This document shows positions 42,885-56,216 of a DNA stretch of 64,000 bases, piece after piece. The translations under genes were made by a program, and so were the position numbers. Source of the DNA: Harmothoe impar (lineage: Eukaryota > Annelida > Polychaeta > Phyllodocida > Polynoidae). The notes under the pieces were generated by a model that made no database searches, had not been told where the DNA came from, and saw only the letters and a program-made list of their open reading frames with translations. The stretch spans positions 67,927,740 through 67,991,739 of the forward strand of contig OX381707.1 in assembly GCA_947462335.1 (NCBI GenBank), read 5' to 3'. Position 1 is the first letter of the stretch; each line of letters starts with the position of its first letter.

Positions 42885-43275
42885 TAAATTCGATATGGTG
42901 ACATGGTCATTTTCTTAAAAAGCGATACGACGACACGGACACGGACATCTAAGTGACATGGGCCATGGGGCATTTCTTGAGTCCGACATGTGACATGGAC
43001 CATAGTGACATGAGGAAAAAAAAATGTTCGAAGAGTGCATCAGAAAAAGTACCATTTCAAACCTAAGCATTTCGCCAAATTTTTTTTTTTTTTTTTCTTG
43101 GATGGTACCCGGCTTTGCGGTGTCTGGGTCCTTAAAAATGTACCAGAATGCTCAAATTCGGGTTCTAAATATTTTCAAAAAACGTTTTCTCCCTTAGTGA
43201 CGTGTGACACGGGCATTTCTTAAATTCGACATACGGCTGCATGGGGAGGACCCACCCGTCAAGGGCCCCATGATG
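42885..43275. repeat. CGACATG repeat block, second copy
   Basis: Resembles 1611-1811: 'AAATTCGA', 'GACATGG' and 'CATTTCTTAAATTCGACAT' phrases, ending near CAAGGGCCCCATG. It sits inside the outer element and is broken by a T run. Confidence 0.55.
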
Positions 43276-43599
43276 ACTCATACCCGCCGCGTTCAGTCAA
43301 TCAACCGAGATCTTTTTCTGTGGTGGTGTAGAAGGATCTCCCCCCTGAGGTTACAAAGTCACCTCTTTATTTAAGAGGCTACGAGCCGCAAAGTCGCTTT
43401 CGCAAAGTCGCAAGAAATATTCAAGTCAAAAAGTCAAATTCATCAACTATCAGTACAGTCGTTTGAAAGTCATCAAGTCACCGAAAAACTCCTCTACAGT
43501 CACCTCCGACTCGCCTCCTCCCTACCCCCCTAAAGGGGGGTAGGGAGGAAGCGATTCCCTAGAGATCAGATAATTTTTTTTTTTTCTCCCGAGCAGACC

Positions 43600-43735
43600 C
43601 CAAAGGCCCCCCCTCCCCCCCAAGTGCCCGCCCACCCCATAAATAGTGCCCCCCTCCCCCCCCTCCCCTCCCCATGCATCTTAAAGTGCCCCCCTCCCCC
43701 CCTCCCCTCCCCTCCCCCCTTATAGAAGCCTCCCA
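43600..43735. repeat. C-rich subterminal tract
   Basis: Inverted counterpart of the G-rich tract at 31104-31275, sharing CCATGCATCTTAAAGTGCCC flanked by CCCCTCCCC runs. Confidence 0.7.
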
Positions 43736-43879
43736 TTAGCTAGTCCAAGTCATGTGACCAAAAGGGGGGCGTAGTCTGTCTATTGTCTATATTATGCAAA
43801 TGAGGGAGGGGGTCAGGTCACGTGACCAAGGGGGTGTGGCCTATTTTCCAAATAAAGAGCGCTTCCGGTCACGTGACCA

Positions 43880-44269
43880 AAGGGGTGTGGTCCTATTATG
43901 CAAATGAGGGGGTCACGTGACCCATTATTATGCAAATGAGGGAGTCACGTGACCAAATGGAAGCCACTGATTGGCTGGTGATCAAAGGGGCGTAGTCTAC
44001 TATGCAAATGAGGGGGTCACGTGATCAAGGGGGCGTGGCCTATTATGCAAATGAGGGAGTCACGTGACCAAATGGTGGCCCCTGATTGGCTGGTGATCAA
44101 GGGGGCGTGGCCTATTACGTAATTATGCAAATGAGGGGGCGTGGCCTATTACGTAATTATGCAAATGAGGGGGTCACGTGACCAAATGGAGGCCTCTGAT
44201 TGGCTGCAGGTCGATTGAGTAATAAACAGTAGTTAACTATAGTCCCGTTCCGATACATACTATACTACT
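43880..44269. repeat. Outer element right inverted repeat
   Basis: Reverse complement of the left repeat, with octamer, GC-box, E-box and CCAAT motifs. More motif units extend inwards to about 43745, where an ETS-like CTTCCGGTCACGTGACC also appears. Confidence 0.85.
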
Positions 44270-45487
44270 TCTATCATGACACAAAATGCCAGTAAATTTT
44301 GTTCAAGGTATTGAAAGATGCTATATCAGATTTTTGGTGAATTATTTCCGTGTTTGACCTTGAGAAATATGATGTTGACCTTGGCCAATTAAGGTCATGT
44401 ATCTTCTTCATAGATGATCCAAGATAAGGTAAAAAGACACACAATACCAAACCCATGTGATGTATATTAACTGAGCACTGCCCCTATAAGTACCAGTACA
44501 TTTTCTGATTTGACCTTTTTATGGGTGACCTTGACCTTTGATCTCAGATCTGACCTTTTACTGAGACCTATATGACTCTACACACACCAGATCCGAATTC
44601 CTCAGTCCAAAAATAGGGTTCTAACCTGGAGACCCATTATTCTCACAATACCCTGACTTCGACCTTCATTTTGACCTTGTTCCGATCTAGATACAGGTTT
44701 ACACATGGCAAAAATGGATTCAGCATACTTTAATTACCGTAGTCCACTATCCATACCACTATTGGTTATCATTTCAGCTCCTCCTCCCAAATCTAGTCTA
44801 GCTCCCCAACCAGTTGGCATGGTATATAAATACAGGCATGGGATACACTGATACATCATGGGCATGATGTACAACATTAATGGACACAATACAGGTCATT
44901 TAGATGTTTGATAACAAGTAGGGCAATAATGGGGATATTGCTATCCTGAATATGTTATTGCTAAGGGATCATGGCTACTGAGATGCTACTACTTAAGTAG
45001 TATTTCCATTATGCCACATTTGACCATGAACTTCCTCAAGGTCATATAACACAATACAAGTTAAGACTATGCCAGAGTTGAGTTCTATATGCAATAGCAG
45101 GTATGTACATGGAGGATTCACATATTTCTATGACATGTACATAACAATAGGATGCAAGTTGAGAATTGCCTATGTTGACCCTGTCTAAATTGACCTTGAA
45201 CCTAATCAAGGTCAACCATAGTCACTCAAGTATATGAGAATGGCTCTTTAAGATGAATAGCCTTCAGATATGATATCTCTCTACTTGTCTCAAAGTGTAT
45301 ACCCTTTAATTTCTCAATCCAAAACGTGACCTTTGACCTTAATTTTGACCCTGTTCCGACCTTGATACCACTTTAAACATAGCAGAAATGGAATCAGCAG
45401 CCTCAAATTACCTTAGTCCACTACTCATATCAAGTATTGGTGTACTTGTCAGCTCCTCCCTAGGATCCCAGTCTGGATCCCCAACCA

Positions 45488-46035
45488 GGTTAAGGGTGAT
45501 CATGCCCAGTTCAAGGTGAGCATTTTGAGCACACAATTTCGCCACTAGGGGGCTCTACTATACAACACCTACTCCAGGTGATCATCTATTGATTAATTGT
45601 ATGTGTAAATGCGTGCATTAACATAAGTATATTGGGCAAGTAGGCCCCCGCCCTGTAGTGCACTGAAAATCCATAGGTTGAAAGGGTTAGTCAGTACAGA
45701 CTAACCCAGGTTGGTCATATGAGTGTTAGTCACAATGGCATAGTAATATTCAAAAATGACCAAGAGGTCAGTCAGTATTGGCTAACCTAGGTCCATCATT
45801 GGTGTGTTGTATTTGTATACCACTAGTTGGGACCACCTGTGATGACCACTCAGTGGCTCCCGCTGGAACTAAAAAGACTAAGGTGGGTTGGTCAGTATTG
45901 TCAATAATAACTAATCTAGGTTGGTCATATAGGGAGCCAAAAATTGACTAACTAGGTTAGGCACTAGTGACTGAGAGGCTGGGCGTATAGGGAGCCTAGG
46001 AATATCAGTGTAGTGGTCGCTGCTACCTGTAGGGA
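45488..46035. repeat. Tandem unit D resumed
   Basis: Continues unit D from the point where it was split and matches the 16.0-16.57-kb part of unit A, with a short deletion near 45895. It is broken at 46036 by a foldback element. Confidence 0.85.
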
Positions 46036-46337
46036 TACTCTCGTTCCCAGATCCTTCCGAAGGAAGGCTCTGGGACAGCCAAATGACCTTAAACTTGGGA
46101 TTTTGCTAGGTCTGGGCAACCCCTGCTGGTAGGCTGGAACCAGTGAACAGGAACAGGAAATGGGACCAGAATGTATGATGGTAGTTTTAGGTAGTTTTAC
46201 CATCAGCCTTTCTGGTTCCATTTCCTGTTCCTGTTCGCTGGTTCCAAGCTACCAGCAGGGGTTGCCCAGACCCAGCAAAATCCCAACATTTGGCAGTTAC
46301 CAGAGCCTTCCTTCGGAAGGATTTGGGAACGAGAGTA
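46036..46337. mobile_element. 302-bp foldback element with 10-bp duplication
   Basis: TACTCTCGTTCCCAGATCC at the left faces GGATTTGGGAACGAGAGTA at the right. CCTGTAGGGA is duplicated at 46026-46035 and 46338-46347, while units A and C hold a single copy. Internal inverted arms contain CTACCAGCAGGGGTTGCCCAG. A 9-10-bp duplication suggests a Mutator-like (MULE) transposase. A sister copy is at 55692-55956. Confidence 0.85.
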
Positions 46338-46360
46338 CCTGTAGGGAGAGTTGTATTCTA

Positions 46361-47059
46361 CACTGAAAACCCTATGGCGCAAAAGGTGATCAGTAATGAT
46401 AACCTTTGGGTGATCATTTTGATTGTGGCCTGGTGGAGTACCTGGTGCTCTTTATAGTCATCATATGTGATGGCCCCTGGTCATCATATTGATCACATTT
46501 TCTTGGATTGCAGCACAAGTCATTATGATCACCATTGGTCATCACTATTGATTACCTTTGTATTTTAGTTTTGTGCCATATTTCTCCTAAGAAAATGCAA
46601 GTATTTAATACCCCTTCATCCATTAAACTCCTTTATCTGGGACATGTTTATCGGCCATCAGTCCCAATAAGGCATGTATGTATGTAATACCAATGACAGT
46701 GCCTTCTGACACTTTGAGCTACAGCTGAATACACTGAAGAGGTGTCTATACTTTGGAAATGTTAACTCTATCTAAATTCAGACCCAAAAATGATCAAATT
46801 ACTTGTGATAGAGTCAAAATGAAAGACACTGAACATCCTGCATATTATACAAGGGCAATGTAACATTCATTATTGCTATTGACATAGTTAATGGCCAGAA
46901 TGGTTCATGGAATATACATCAGTGTAAAGTGAGGCCCCCTAGTGGCAGAAATAAGACAACTATAGGTAATCAATGTGGTTACTTTGGGTCGTCATCAACG
47001 ATTGATGACCCTAAGGTCATCATCACTGATGACCTGCCCATTGGATTGGGTTTTCAGTG
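46361..47059. mobile_element. TA-flanked CACTGAA element, proven by empty site
   Basis: Starts CACTGAAAACCC, ends GGGTTTTCAGTG and is flanked by TA. Unit A reads GTATTCTAGTGCTAGG across the site, confirming insertion at TA. The interior has GGTGATCA-type repeats and no ORF of note. Confidence 0.85.
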
Positions 47060-47551
47060 TAGTGCTAGGTGCTCACACCAGGGGGTGGGTCGAGCTCGCA
47101 GCCGGCCACTCTGGTCGCCGCACAGTTGGTTTTTGAGGAGTATTTGGAACATCAGAAGCATTTGGAACATCAGAGATGCTAGTAACTTGGAACGGAACTA
47201 TTGCAGAATTATCAATGACATAGGTATGCATAAACATAGAGACCTCATTCGTCTCTAAACCCATTGGTATAGGTATGATACGTGGCTGTTATAAATTAGA
47301 TATACACAAATACAAAAATTATTGACCTGTGTACAGTAGCCACTAAACAGCTTCAACGCTTGGTTGCTTGATTCGATTTTTATTCCAAAGTCATTTTACA
47401 GCCAACACATTTTTTTCCCAAAGTGCTTGGTTGAGCAGAATGGAGGGATCTCCATGCGGGCTGCTGTAATTGCCATGCTGAAAGAAATGGTGCTGCTCTC
47501 TGTGACCATCCAGCTGAACCATTCCTTCTGTGATCACAGGTGTAGCCTGTT
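47060..47551. repeat. Tandem unit D, last part
   Basis: Matches about 16595-17070 of unit A with small insertions, then diverges after GTAGCCTGTTAT. Confidence 0.8.
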
Positions 47552-47763
47552 ATACCATAGAGTGACCCAGTGTGAGTGTGAAGCTGGCTATAAAGCAACT
47601 TGTCAATGGCCTTCTCTGAATGTGAACATGTCCCCAGTGGTCACAGAATTCAGTTCAACATTGAATCAACATTGAAAACCATTTATCAAAGTTGATCCAT
47701 AGTTGACACATAGTTGACACATACCGGGTAGACAGAGATCCACTATGATCAATCTGAATGACA

Positions 47764-47849
47764 GGTTTCTCCACGAGTGGTACCTTGGATCATATCACAC
47801 TTAGCTCCTCTCATGTAATATGATCCAAGGTACCACAAGTGGAGAAACC
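47764..47849. repeat. 86-bp foldback
   Basis: Arms of roughly 32 bp (GGTTTCTCCACGAGTGGTAC and its inverse, one mismatch) continue through TTGGATCATAT and enclose a loop of about 20 bases. The motif TTTCTCCAC recurs nearby at 48001 and 48057, suggesting a decayed family. Confidence 0.7.
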
Positions 47850-48239
47850 AGGAATTAATGCTGATTAGAGCGCATCTCTGTGTTTAATTCATGTAATTAT
47901 TGATAAATCATATCTAAAAACATTTAACATTTAAAGATTGGTTTCATAGCTATTTTAGTGATGTCATCATGGAGAAACCCCCTATAGAGAATGAGCATCA
48001 GTTTCTCCACAAGTTGTGGAGAATGGTCATTCTAGTACTTAAGCATAGTAACTTTGTTTCTCCACATGAAATAATTAAAGTATCTGTCGTTTTGGTAACA
48101 GAAACCACCTTATATTTGATACGACGGATCTACAAATTTGACCATGTGTTGTGCACTCCATAAGTCACCTGTGAGGACAACAATGGCCTGAAAACTCAAT
48201 TGTCCCAACTTCCGGCGCAGAAGAGTGTTACGAATCTAG

Positions 48240-48600
48240 ACCCCTAAAATCGATAGAGTTGCAGCATCAATGACGCACGTGGGGACGAACTTGCCAAGTG
48301 ACTAGACGCCACCCGAATCCATTGACCTCTAAAGGATGGGATGGTTAATACTAAAGGAAAGGACATTCAGAGTTGCAGACTTACAGTGACGCCATCTAGA
48401 GAAGAGGGGGGTTGCAGGGAAAATGGGGTTTTAAGATTAATACAGATAAAATGGGTGGCGTCTAGTAACTTGGCAGGTTCGTCCCCTGTTGCATCAATGA
48501 CAGGATGAATACAAAGATAGTGACATGAGCATTTCATATAATTCGACAGAGCGTCATGGGCATTCTAAAAGCTGAGAGGAATATGGGAACCCGATGCATC
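48240..48600. repeat. Diverged relative of the CGACATG repeat
   Basis: CTAGACCCCTAAAATCGAT at the left and ATCCAGGGCCCCAG at the right recall the 42885-43275 copy. The middle differs and contains an inverted pair (ACGAACTTGCCAAGTGACTAG, matched by the inverse near 48462). Confidence 0.35.
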
Positions 48601-49114
48601 CAGGGCCCCAGTGTTTGTCAGTTTTCGGCCACCATGCAGAGACCAGCGGAAATGAAGATGCTGCAATACAATTAGCAGGAAACCCTGTGGAGCTGGCTGC
48701 GGAGTCTACTTAAGCCCTTTTCAGACGGGAAGATTGTAGCGACAAAGCTGTTGTGGACTCTAGGGGTCTGCCACTCCTGACAATGCCATGACAAAGCCAG
48801 TGATGCAAAAATGTTGTATCTACAATCAAACACCGAGCCACTCTCATGTTATTCATCCACTTTACTGCCTGTTGTAAATTGTATTGTTGTCATTGGTATA
48901 TGGAAAAGTATCATATCGAAGACGCCAGTGACTTTTGACATCTGTTTGAAAGACTTAAACATTTGTAAACTCAAACTCTTAAGTAAATCGGTGATCCGAT
49001 CATACAGGTCTATATATAGTTTGCTCAGGTATACACAAAGGTCTGCAGAAATCTATGTGGCTGATAAGGCCATTCATTTCTTGTATAAAGTTCTGAAAAT
49101 ATAGGATAGCTCTG

Positions 49115-49422
49115 CACTGAAAAAGTAAACTTGTTTCCAGACTCGTCTAAGTGACTGTCATAAAATAAACGAGTTAAAGGTTGTCTAACCTATTAGGCTA
49201 TCATCCCTCAAATAGAATCTGGAGCTGGCAAATGTCGGGTTTTGGGCTTGGCACATGCCCGGTGGGTCTTCTATCTGACATTTCCAGCTAGAAGACCCGC
49301 TTCCTTGTCCCTTAGACGAGTCTGGAGACGGGTTTGTGGGATGATAGGTTAGACAACCTTTAACTAGTTTATTTTATGACAGTCACTTAGAAGTGTCTGG
49401 AGACAAGTTTACTTTTTCAGTG
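49115..49422. mobile_element. 308-bp foldback with CACTGAAAAAGTAAAC ends
   Basis: Nearly the whole element is an inverted repeat (CACTGAAAAAGTAAACTTG and its inverse; 'GTTGTCTAACCTATTAGGC' faces a diverged inverse). The ends match the CACTGAA family, but the flanks do not show a TA pair. Confidence 0.65.
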
Positions 49423-49439
49423 TGTTGGATTACTGATTA

Positions 49440-52400
49440 CCGGTGCACAGTGGCCTCTACTTTTGGACCATCCAAAAATAACCGCAAAATGGCTTAAATC
49501 AACTTTTTTGTATCTCTTTTTTTCTAGGAAGAAAGTAGGGGAGGGTGTTCAATTGACAATATCCCATACAGCCCTGTATGTAATATTTCCTTAGTTCTCT
49601 CAGTCCAGTGAGGTGCAAGTTTATATAAGTAGCAGGTAGATGACAAGCTCCCTACTCTCCCACACTGTTAATGAGTGGGGATGGCCCGTGGGTCACCTGT
49701 AGTTTTAGCAATTAGGTAGGGATCTACCTGTATTATGCATGGCTTGCATGGCTATTATCACCTGCCAAGGGGTTCCGCCTACTTCCTATAAATCTATTGT
49801 ATCCCACACGCCCTCTATAACCTGGTATTTCCCATACGTTGTGTATGAATCATATTATCTTATTGGGTGTACTTTGGGATTTTTGGGTTACTAGTAATAG
49901 GTACCGCGCATAAGCGAGTCATAGCTGCGAAATCGCCGATCCTCAGAGAAAAAAGTCAATCTTTACAGGCCTCCAGAGACAAGGAAAATTAATGCACAGA
50001 AATCTCAAACCCCTCAATAGAAAGATATGGATCTGCTAGTTCCAAATATCATTGGTATTAAGTAGGTTGTACTTGCTATACCTGTGCAAATGGGTCTTCA
50101 CTGGGGGTCACTTTGGGTCAAATTACAGGTTTTGTCACCTGTTTTCCTGCTGCTGATTTGACTCTCTGTCATATAAACTGGATTTCCCATTGCACCATAC
50201 ATTGCACATGAAATATACCAGCACCATTGATTAGGATACACATCAGGCTTCACTGTGGTCCCCGGGACGAACAAAAGTTATTAAAAATTATTACTTTTGT
50301 AGCATTTAATAGAAAATATTAGGTTAAAAAACATACTATTATTGAAAAAAAATGTTCGTCCCGCCCCTCACATTGAAGTTTAAAATAGTTATTACAACCA
50401 TGCGAAGAGAGCTAAGCAATCCTATGGATGGTGCAGTGGCAAAATTAAATCATAGTTATTTTTCTATACAAATCCTATATAGCATACTGGTAAGCTTTAA
50501 AAAAATAAAGTTAATTTCCAAAATATTTTATTATGGTATTGATGTTGACATGTCATGGGTAGTATGTGTTTCGAATTACAAGAGGATTGGACTGCTAGTT
50601 AACAATCTATGGCACCATTTGCAGTATAGCATTTGTGACAAACGTACATATTAGTGATCTTGCCATTTTTAAATGAATATGACTCAAAAGATACACATAG
50701 GAAATGATCTGAGAAAAATTATTCATGCTCTATGTAACATTTTGATACATTACATGTAATAGCAAAGTCCTCAAGTATATATTCCTTGAACTAGGTATGG
50801 GGTCAAAATGGCAGAATGGCCATTTTCAGTGGCAAGGGATTGGGAATTATGCCATGTTAGAGGGTACAATATTTCAATACAAATATGTCTGAACATATTC
50901 TGAAGATATTTATGCAATGTCCATATATAGTTGATTGGGAAATATCATTTTTCAACTGCGAAGTGGCATCAAAATAAGTGTAATATCACTCTAAAATTGG
51001 CCCATTGGCTATTGAAAATGAAAAATGCTAAATGGCTGAAACTTTTATTTTTCAAAAATTCATATAAAATTAACTACTGAACGGATCTTAACATAGTTAC
51101 CATCATTCTTCAGCATTCTTTATCAGCTTCCTGGCCAGTATAACAATTTTGTTCAGGGAAGGGTTTCTTCAAACTACCCGTGGTACCTACTACTAGTAAC
51201 CCTTTAAGGGTAGCACAATACATCAATTTGCAGGGCACGCTCTCTTCGTGATGTATAAATCCGGCATGCAAATGTCATATTGACCCTGCAGGGTTAATCA
51301 GCTACACTGAAAACTCTATGGGTGAAAAAGTAATCAAATCAAGGGTGATTACTTTTTGTAATCACAGTGATTGTAAGTCACTAGATCACTAGAGTAATCA
51401 TATGTGGTGACCCTGGGTCATCACCATGATTATTCTAAAAAAGAATCTATGACTAATTTCATATAATTTATATCTCTGTACAACAAGATATCAATCCCTA
51501 ATAAGTTTAGGGACCAATGCATCCCCGCGAGTAACTCGCTGGTGCTACATTGGTGCGTCATGCCAACCCTTTGGAAGCGTCTTTAATCTGTTTACAATTA
51601 ACTACAGTTGTCTTCCATGTGTGATTTCCTTTGAGGTCAGGGAATATAGTGGGAATGTCTATTCTGTGCGAGCCTTTAAGGGTCGCATAGTATAGAATGC
51701 GGCCCTTAAAGGGTTAGTTGAAATGTCTCATGCTGTATCAGTTAAATAAGTGTGCCAAGGTGGGATTTAAACCCACACTCCTAATTGGACCCATTTAAAC
51801 ATGGTTAAACTATAATTTATGGTCATTTATCTGTAGTATGCTGTTGCTAGGCAAACTTAGGTTTTCGAGAAAGGATACAATTGAATTTTTCAGTAAAACT
51901 TTAGTAGCAGGGGAAAATCACAGAATTAACCTTGAACCATCTGCAAGACCTGTTGATAGGCAGATCAACAAATAGTGTGTTTGTTGTTAGGTAACCACAT
52001 TTTAGCTAATATCTATTAGTCTAGCATCAGAATGATTTCAGTGGCTTAAATGAAGGGACATGTGCTTAAATCTTCTATGTATAGTCCTGCTCTTTAATGG
52101 TAATAAGCATCGGATGCGGTAGGTGATTTGTAGCCCCAATACTATACACCATGTGCCCTGAATATTGCTGTTGCTATGGTAACTAATGGGCATATGACTG
52201 TTTCCAGTTGATAGGGGGGGTTTGGTGGGAAGCATATGGTTCTAAAAATATTGTTCAAGCCTATTAATGGCAATATCCATGGTCAGAAACAAGGAATAAT
52301 GACATAATAACCCTGTTGCTATGCAAAATGCACAAAGAATCATCTGTTGCTAAGCAACCAAGGGTGCTAGAAGAAAACCATGAAGAAACATAGATTCCTT

Positions 52401-53270
52401 AGATATGACTTTAGGGAGGTAGGAGTACTTTTATCTCTTGTATACCAATTTACTTCATTATGTTAGGGTGATTTTTGTCTTTTTTCAGGGTTGCTAAGGA
52501 AAATGGTTGCCATGGCAACAAAAAATGTCGCATAAATTTGTGAAGTGTGATTTTTGGATTCAGGGGGTTCTTAGCTTTCCAAAAATGTATAGTTTACAAT
52601 TTCCCCACAAAACCCCAACAGAACCTTTTCCAGCTACATAAGGAACCCCACTAATTGAATAATGATCCAGGATTCCGGATCATTTTCTTTAGATATAAAT
52701 TCGTCCAGGCAAAGTAGTGGTTCTGGAGTGTTCAATGCCGATGTTGTGTAAGTTTACCACTATCTGACAAGGTAGGTAATACCTCTACGATGGCCTGTTT
52801 GGTCAATATCCTTTAGTTGTGAGGTGAATGGCTGCGACAGCTAGGCCCACTCCCCACGGCGTCCATATCCAACCAGGACAAAGGTCCTCTCAAGGACCCA
52901 AACCCATTTGTGTTTCCAAATGAGCATCATTAAATCTTTTTCATTCAGGATTTCTCATAGAACACAAATTGCACGCTTTTTACTTCCCATTTCAAACATT
53001 TATGAAAACATGTTTTGTCATAGGCAGTAGAACAATGTGATCTTGCCCAGTAAGGCCACTTATAAAAATAAAATGGTTTCTCATCACCGCGTGCATCATA
53101 GAAATCAGGTTTTGAGGAAAACTTTTCTTTTTGCTAATTTTTGATGAAAAACATGTTAGAAATGGACAAATCTTGGCATATTTGGTATCATATTAAAGCT
53201 TATACCGACAGTAATGCAGTGGGATAGAGATAACTTACAATTTTCCCACTTTTAAAGATTAATTAATTCT
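49440..53270. other. No gene seen; scattered repeat heads
   Basis: Long AT-rich stretch. It includes a CACTGAAAAC start after TA at about 51303 with no matching end found. It also has a tRNA-like B box at 51752-51790 on the minus strand (GGGTTTAAATCCCACC). Nothing resembles coding sequence. Confidence 0.4.
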
Positions 53271-53273
53271 TAA

Positions 53274-53299
53274 CTGATGAAGCCTAACTTTGGCGAAAC
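53274..53299 (+). ncRNA. Hammerhead-like core motif (weak)
   Basis: CTGATGA, then AGCC...GGC as a short stem, then GAAAC. This is the order of the two hammerhead core strands around stem II. An extra A after CTGATGA disturbs the 10.1-11.1 pair, and I cannot complete stems I and III. It may be a decayed copy from a retroelement; an AATAAA follows at about 53323. Confidence 0.2.
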
Positions 53300-53977
53300 G
53301 TTGTGATCCTTGACTTGTAAATAAAACTGCCACCATGTACACCTTCACTTCAGTTGTTGTAGTTGTGTTGATTCATCTTGAGATGTAGATTGTGAAAACA
53401 TAATTCTTAACTAATCAAATGTGGATTTTGATCACCAAAAACATATATATTCCTATACAATTTAGCCCGAGGATAAAATAAAACAAAAGAAACATCCCTC
53501 GTCATATTTTTCAGATCTTGGTGATGAGAAACTACTTTATTTTTGAGTGGCCTAAACATGATAGATGTTGTGACAGGAAACAGCCAAATATCACTATTGC
53601 AATAGACTATAGATAATTGGTAAACAAAGTCTGTTATAGACAATCAGACAAAGAACTCCCCTGCAGCCTAATGAATTACCAACTTTCTGGCCCATATCTC
53701 AGCATGCAACCACAACCCTTTTATAGCTGGGGCTCCACTAACCGATTTCTTGTTGATTTTCATACATTTTGTGGTGATGCACTATTATTCACCATTATAC
53801 AATACCTCCTTCCGGTACTGTCAGCCCTGCCCAGCTAAGGCTTGACCCGGCTGGCATTACCCGGTTGCAGTTCGTGGCTGGATACTCATCCCAGTCTGGT
53901 TACATTATCCGGTCCGGCTGCCTTTCCCGCCCGGACACAACTCCAACTGCACAGTCTCCCCTGAGTGCCCAGCCCGG

Positions 53978-54302
53978 ATGAACCCCCATCCAGCCTGGGC
54001 AGCCAGAGGTCGCCACCGGTGCTATATCAGGCAGGCCACCACCGGTCACTGGCAGTTCCCACTAGGAGCTCAGACTATGTGGATACTCATTGAGGACCTC
54101 TTAGATCTTGCTGCTACAAGACTCCCACTGACAGGACCTAGGGCCAACACTGCTCCCCACTTGAATCATCCACCCATTGAGTTGAAGCACCTGGTCCAGG
54201 TTTTGCCAGAACATCTAGCTGAAGTCTACAGAGCACACTGAGTGTGGCTGTGATCATATTGACTGTGAACCTTTGTCTATACTTCACCAACATCCTCAAT
54301 AA
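53978..54302 (+). pseudogene. Possible 3' end of a retroelement or gene (87-aa ORF plus AATAAA)
   Basis: An 87-codon ORF (ending HLVQVLPEHLAEVYRAH) is followed 53 bases later by AATAAA (54297). The region 53.83-54.25 kb is unusually C-rich compared with its surroundings. No domain is recognised. It may be the tail of a retrotransposon or a processed copy. Confidence 0.25.
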
Positions 54303-54721
54303 AGAAGACTCTTAACAACTGTACAACCACCTGTCTCAGTTCCTTGGGACAATAGCTGGAAGTCATAGATCCTTACAGCTATTAGTAGACAGATACTTGG
54401 ACGGTTCCCCGACAGTCCCTAGTCCTATAGGTCCAGTCACCAAGAAAGGGCCAGTGAATACACCTCCCAGTGAACAATAACCGTTTTTTAACGTTATGAA
54501 ACGTTTGAATGTGTAACGTTATTTTACGTTTTAATCAAAACGTATTTTTACGTTCTTACATGGTTAACCTTAAAACGTTTGTATTCACAACGTTATTCAA
54601 CGTTATTTAACGTTTCATAGGGCTTTGGTTTATGACCCAACTATTAGAATACACATAGTTTATTTAATTAGCAGCATTCCCTTCAGCAGATGTTCTACAG
54701 TCCACATAGATGTACAGTCCC

Positions 54722-54785
54722 TGTGGCCTAATGGTGTAGGCGTTAGTAAATGGATTCTAACCTTCTGGGTTCGAGTCTATTAAAC
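54722..54785 (+). repeat. tRNA-like SINE head
   Basis: A-box-like GTGGCCTAATGGTGTAGG and, at tRNA spacing, B box GGGTTCGAGTCT. The acceptor arm does not pair. Confidence 0.5.
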
Positions 54786-54974
54786 ATCACGATTTTTCAA
54801 CACAAAATTCGGTCTACTCCGTTTCTTGCATTAGGGACCTTTAGCAACCACGTAAAAGCTCATTAAGGTGGCTAGACCCTATTGTAAACTGGTCAACTGC
54901 GCATATGCACATTTAGTTGTCTTTGGTAATATTTTTGTATATTAGAGATATATTTTCATGTATTGTCAAAATTA

Positions 54975-55060
54975 CCCTGCAAGACCTGACCGGGGATTGA
55001 ACCCAGGGTCTCCTGCATGTGAGTCTAACGCTTTACCCCTACTCTACTGGGGCTCTTGTA
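54975..55060 (-). repeat. tRNA-like SINE head, minus strand
   Basis: On the minus strand, AGTAGAGTAGGGGTAAAGCG is followed by a B box GGGTTCAATCCCCGG. It is the best-preserved tRNA-like sequence of the window, but the acceptor strands do not pair convincingly, so I do not call a functional tRNA. Confidence 0.5.
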
Positions 55061-55691
55061 GTAAGAATGCTGAAAGCTATACCTGTACCACATCAAGACT
55101 GTGTGCTCCATTTATATAATATTTACCTAATTCAAACACCAAAAACCTTTAAAATATGCAGGGGACCATAAGTTCAAAACATTGTTTCTGGGTGTAAAAG
55201 ATTGTAGACTATATCATGAAAGAACTATAGGGAAAGTTAATTACTTTAAGATGCTATTTGATGCACATATGTACTATCACCATATGATCCTATTACAGAT
55301 CACTCCAAACTCAAAGCCAGATATCTCAGAAACTAGCTCGGGACTCCCCTGTTTTCTTTACACTGTTTGAGACTACTTATGATATGATCCTCATGGCGAA
55401 AATCCTGACGAAATCTAATAACTTCTAGACTATGGGGACTACCCACCTTAACGCAGACGTAGCCTATCCCTTTAGCACTACTACGTCTGCGTTTAATGAG
55501 CTACGTCGGGTTTGCTAAAGGTCCCTAATGTATTAAGGTGGCCGGCGGGGATAACCTAGAAGTAACTACGTTTTTATAAGATTTCTACAATAATAGTGCA
55601 TGTAGTATCCAAAAATACCAAAAATACCAAAAAGAAACGGGGGGTCCCGAGCTATATTCTGAGATATTTTACCTCAAAGTATAACTGACCT

Positions 55692-55956
55692 TACTCTCGT
55701 TCCCAAATCCTTCCATAGGAAGGCTCTGGTAACAGCCAAATGTTTGGATTTTGCTGGGTCTGGGCAACTCCTGCTGGTAGCTTGGAACCAGAAAGGCTGA
55801 TGGTAAAACTACCTAAAACTACCATCATACATTCTAGTTCCTGCCCACTGGTTCCAGGCTACCAGCAGGGGTTGACCAGACCCAGTAAAATCCCAAGTTC
55901 AAGGTCATTTGGCTGTTACCAGAGCCTTCCTTCGGAAGGATTTGGGAACGAGAGTA
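55692..55956. mobile_element. 265-bp foldback element with 9-bp duplication
   Basis: Same ends as 46036-46337 (TACTCTCGTTCCCA). AACTGACCT is duplicated at 55683-55691 and 55957-55965. The shared CTACCAGCAGGGGTTG arms confirm the family. Confidence 0.85.
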
Positions 55957-56216
55957 AACTGACCTATGATAGGATCATATAGTATTTTCTCACATATACT
56001 CACAAAGTGACTGTGTACAGTAACTACATTTTCTTGATCATACTCTGATACAATATCATTTATAAGATTATCTATCCAGAAATTGTGTTTGCAACATATA
56101 GTCCCGGGCATATTTACATGTTTTTTGTGCTTTGAAATAAAAAAAAATGTTAGGGAATGTGATCTGGTCACAGGAAGGCAATATATGGTCTTTAATAGAT
56201 ACTGTATACCATCTGG

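Noticed and set aside
54975..55060. Functional tRNA gene
   Set aside because: B box is good but acceptor stem pairing and arm geometry fail; better explained as a SINE head.
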